Part shown: in pieces, positions 6,682-6,755 of the stretch
Layout: each line of letters opens with the position of its first letter
Position numbering within the stretch: the stretch's first letter is position 1
Source of the DNA: Dehalococcoidia bacterium UBA1123
Lineage (GTDB): Bacteria > Chloroflexota > Dehalococcoidia > Lucifugimonadales > UBA1123
Assembly (NCBI GenBank): GCA_002313895.1
Contig: DCAW01000185.1
Coordinates: forward strand, 1-6,755
DNA: 6,755 bases
Direction of reading: 5' to 3'
The notes under the pieces: generated by a model
Database searches by the model: none
What the model was told of the DNA's origin: nothing
What the model saw: the letters and a program-made list of their open reading frames with translations, nothing else
Translations under genes and position numbers: made by a program

Positions 6682-6754
6682 AATAATTAGTGGCCGAACG
6701 GAACACACCGGTATCCTTGGTGATTGCCGCGAAGACGAACTGACGGGAGGGGCG
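6680..6754 (-). CDS. Possible C-terminal end of an unidentified upstream gene (partial)
   Basis: On the minus strand one frame is open from the window edge and ends with TAG at 6682-6680, nine bases before the moxR start. The 24 visible residues begin RPSRQFVFAAITKDTG and finish FRSATNY. The spacing and the stop overlapping the moxR ribosome binding site would suit an operon. I do not recognise the protein, and the piece is too short to exclude a non-coding leader: a second frame is also open through this stretch. Confidence 0.35.
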   Translation of the reverse strand, partial: RPSRQFVFAAITKDTGVFRSATNY

Positions 6755-6755
6755 A

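Noticed and set aside
6671..6755. A promoter for the moxR operon in the right-edge stretch
   Set aside because: No convincing -35/-10 pair is visible, the AT-rich patch is explained by the TAG stop and ribosome binding site, and an upstream gene may read into moxR.

Overview
The window looks like a chromosomal housekeeping segment from a bacterium of moderately high GC content. The closest fit I can suggest is the phylum Chloroflexota (a Dehalococcoidia/SAR202-like lineage). This is an inference from protein style: a DnaE with a Gly/Asn-rich linker before its last domain, a DUF2007 gene directly after dnaE, a MoxR-DUF58-transglutaminase operon, and several TTG/GTG starts. No rRNA, tRNA, CRISPR, insertion sequence, integrase or phage gene is visible.

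Left part, + strand (2-1251): the C-terminal third of the replicative DNA polymerase III alpha subunit (dnaE, cut by the window edge) ends in a TTGA overlap with a small DUF2007-family gene. A strong hairpin followed by a T run (1291-1327) ends this transcription unit. It lies between two convergent gene sets.

Right part, - strand (6754 down to 1365): a tightly packed operon read leftwards. In order it holds the possible tail of an unidentified upstream gene (6754-6680), a MoxR-family AAA+ ATPase (6670-5699), a DUF58 membrane protein (5748-4447), a TgpA-like membrane protein with a transglutaminase-fold domain and a C-terminal DUF4129 region (4450-1895), and an Ogt/MGMT-type O6-alkylguanine-DNA alkyltransferase (1898-1365). 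The genes overlap (50 nt, ATGA, GTGA), so translational coupling is likely. In known families, MoxR ATPases act as chaperone-like remodelers paired with DUF58/VWA proteins, and TgpA-type proteins carry a transglutaminase domain expected on the outer face of the membrane. The first three genes therefore probably form one envelope-associated module. The alkyltransferase is a DNA repair enzyme that appears to have been added to the end of this operon.

The most notable point is that the transglutaminase-fold protein has serine where the catalytic cysteine is expected (residue 595), and that its 851 residues contain no cysteine at all. The DUF58 partner is also cysteine-free. The protein is therefore either a pseudoenzyme or a serine variant, still inside an intact and otherwise conventional operon.
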